From contig JBBDSJ010000141.1 of assembly GCA_040905025.1 (NCBI GenBank), forward strand, positions 1 to 15,798: a stretch of 15,798 nt of DNA, in the 5' to 3' direction. Shown in pieces: positions 14,874 to 15,798 of the stretch; the stretch's first letter is position 1, and each line of letters begins with the position of its first letter. A program made the translations under genes and the position numbers. Source of the DNA: JBBDSJ01 sp040905025 (GTDB taxonomy: Bacteria > Pseudomonadota > Gammaproteobacteria > Methylohalomonadales > Methylohalomonadaceae). Under the pieces are notes generated by a model, which saw nothing but the letters and a program-made list of their open reading frames with translations, was not told the origin of the DNA and made no database searches.

Positions 14874-15668
14874 TCAGAAGGTTCGACTCACAGAGAAAAC
14901 GACCCGCTCTTCAATGTTGTCTTCACCAAAGAAGGCAGCGCTCTCCGCATCTTCATTGGTGTCATGATAGCGAAGATCAAAATTGAAGCCTTTCAGGGAG
15001 TTGGTGAGACCCACGGACCAGTGACTGTAACTATAGCCATCGTCCAGGAAACCAGGTGAGGCAAACAGACCATTCGATCCAGTGGCGCCATCACCCTCGA
15101 CATCCTGATAACCGGCATAACCGTCGATGCCGAATCCATGCGGCAGGCTGAATTCAACACCTGTACGGAAATAATGACCATCGCCATCTTCGAGTGTGAA
15201 ATCAGGTGACCAGGAATAACGACCGTAAAGGTTGGGCGAACCGGGCAGATCGGCAAACTGATGGCTGAGCGTTAACCAGGTTTCGAATTGGTCGGTTTCT
15301 AGGCCGTTAAAGACGTCGTCAGATCCGGGAAAATGGAAATAGATCAGCATCAAATCGTAGTTGATCGGACCGATTGAATCAGCATAGCCGCCGTAGTAGT
15401 CAAGCTCCGCACTGAAGTCAGGACCATTAATGCTACTGCCCCAGACGCCGGCGTAGAAATTGTTGTAGCCCCAATCAAAAGAGCCCTGAATCGCGGGATC
15501 TTCCCCAGAGAATGAAATGCCACGGAATACATAATCGGTGGTCAATGTCACTGTGCTGCTGAAATTGGATGCAGCGAATGGCCCACCATCCTCGGCCAGG
15601 GCGCTTTGCGATGCAGCAAATAATGGCATCCCTATTGCCATTGCTGATATAGCTAACTTGGTCTTCAT
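14874..15668 (-). CDS. Gcw_chp/TorF-family outer-membrane protein
   Basis: This is a 264-residue protein with a clear signal peptide (MKTKLAISAMAIGMPLFAAS QSALA, cut before EDGG). The mature part opens with FSSTVTLTTDYVFRGISFSG, the hallmark of the TIGR02001/Gcw_chp (TorF) family of putative porins. It then alternates short amphipathic strands rich in Tyr, Trp and Gly. It ends with VFSVSRTF, whose terminal phenylalanine is the usual outer-membrane assembly signal. A strong GAGGAGG ribosome site stands just before the ATG. A TTGACA at 15729-15724 (minus strand) could be a -35 box, but no good -10 is seen. Transported substrate unknown. It is flanked on both sides by IS sequence. Confidence 0.9.
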   Translation of the reverse strand: MKTKLAISAMAIGMPLFAASQSALAEDGGPFAASNFSSTVTLTTDYVFRGISFSGEDPAIQGSFDWGYNNFYAGVWGSSINGPDFSAELDYYGGYADSIGPINYDLMLIYFHFPGSDDVFNGLETDQFETWLTLSHQFADLPGSPNLYGRYSWSPDFTLEDGDGHYFRTGVEFSLPHGFGIDGYAGYQDVEGDGATGSNGLFASPGFLDDGYSYSHWSVGLTNSLKGFNFDLRYHDTNEDAESAAFFGEDNIEERVVFSVSRTF

Positions 15669-15739
15669 GAAGATTTCCTCCTCGAGTATTTTTCTGGAGA
15701 AGAGTGCCTACTAGTACGGTAATTGTCAACGTAGTTGTC

Positions 15740-15798
15740 GCCTGTGTTAGCGCAAAGCAGTAATGTCCCCTTTCTGCAAAGCTAAAATGTCCCCTTTT
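15740..15798. mobile_element. Probable end of another IS (IS21-like multiple end repeats)
   Basis: Two direct repeats, GCAAAGCAGTAATGTCCCC (from 15752) and GCAAAGCTAAAATGTCCCC (from 15776), each 22 bases with 19 identical, lie 24 bases apart at the window edge. Repeated short terminal motifs of this type are typical of IS21-family ends. The element itself lies beyond the window. Confidence 0.5.

Noticed and set aside
15752..15798. Possible start of a CRISPR-like repeat array
   Set aside because: There are only two imperfect copies with a 2-base spacer; IS end repeats explain them better.

Overview
The window looks like a chromosomal segment of a facultatively anaerobic, probably denitrifying gammaproteobacterium. 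The lineage call is an inference. It rests on a DNR-type Crp/Fnr regulator without iron-sulfur cysteines, an oxygen-independent coproporphyrinogen oxidase (HemN) behind an FNR/DNR box, a DnrO-like exported protein, a fragment of an anaerobic ribonucleotide reductase activase, and a Gcw_chp/TorF-type outer-membrane protein. No rRNA, complete tRNA or CRISPR array was found.

Layout. Bases 1-150 hold two structured intergenic repeats. Bases 156-2705 (minus strand) encode a triple-PAS GGDEF-EAL protein with a degenerate GGDEF site and an intact EAL site. Bases 2880-3060 carry the 3' end of a dead IS30-family element. Bases 3192-5276 form a plus-strand cluster: a PNPOx-like flavoprotein, a YbaN/DUF454 membrane protein, a CopD-like four-helix membrane protein and a DnrO-like periplasmic protein. 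A fragment of nrdG (about 5316-5504) follows and breaks off at a 22-bp IS30-type terminus.

Bases 5593-8477 hold what I consider the most interesting unit. An FNR-like box precedes a cobalamin-binding radical SAM protein (DUF4070/HpnP-like architecture with an extra C-terminal, possibly STAS-like, domain). That gene overlaps a second, COG0731-like radical SAM gene. The dnr-like regulator (8860-9549) and hemN (9974-11392) come next. The 424-bp gap between them has a perfect DNR box with a well-placed minus-strand -10 element pointing antisense to dnr, a long-range stem-loop, and a second DNR box whose promoter would start transcription almost exactly at the hemN start codon.

Bases 11393-14760 are accessory DNA: small unidentified reading frames, a short group II intron 5' end or tRNA-Arg 3' end, an IS256-family element whose transposase carries a 2-base frameshift, and an IS30-family element whose transposase frame is open but internally scrambled. 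Bases 14764-15668 (minus strand) carry the outer-membrane protein with its own terminator. The last ~50 bases look like the multiple end repeats of another IS, possibly IS21-like.

The working picture is an anaerobiosis/nitric-oxide regulated island: DNR-type regulator, haem synthesis without oxygen, and two radical SAM enzymes of unknown product. IS30-type ends lie near several of its junctions.
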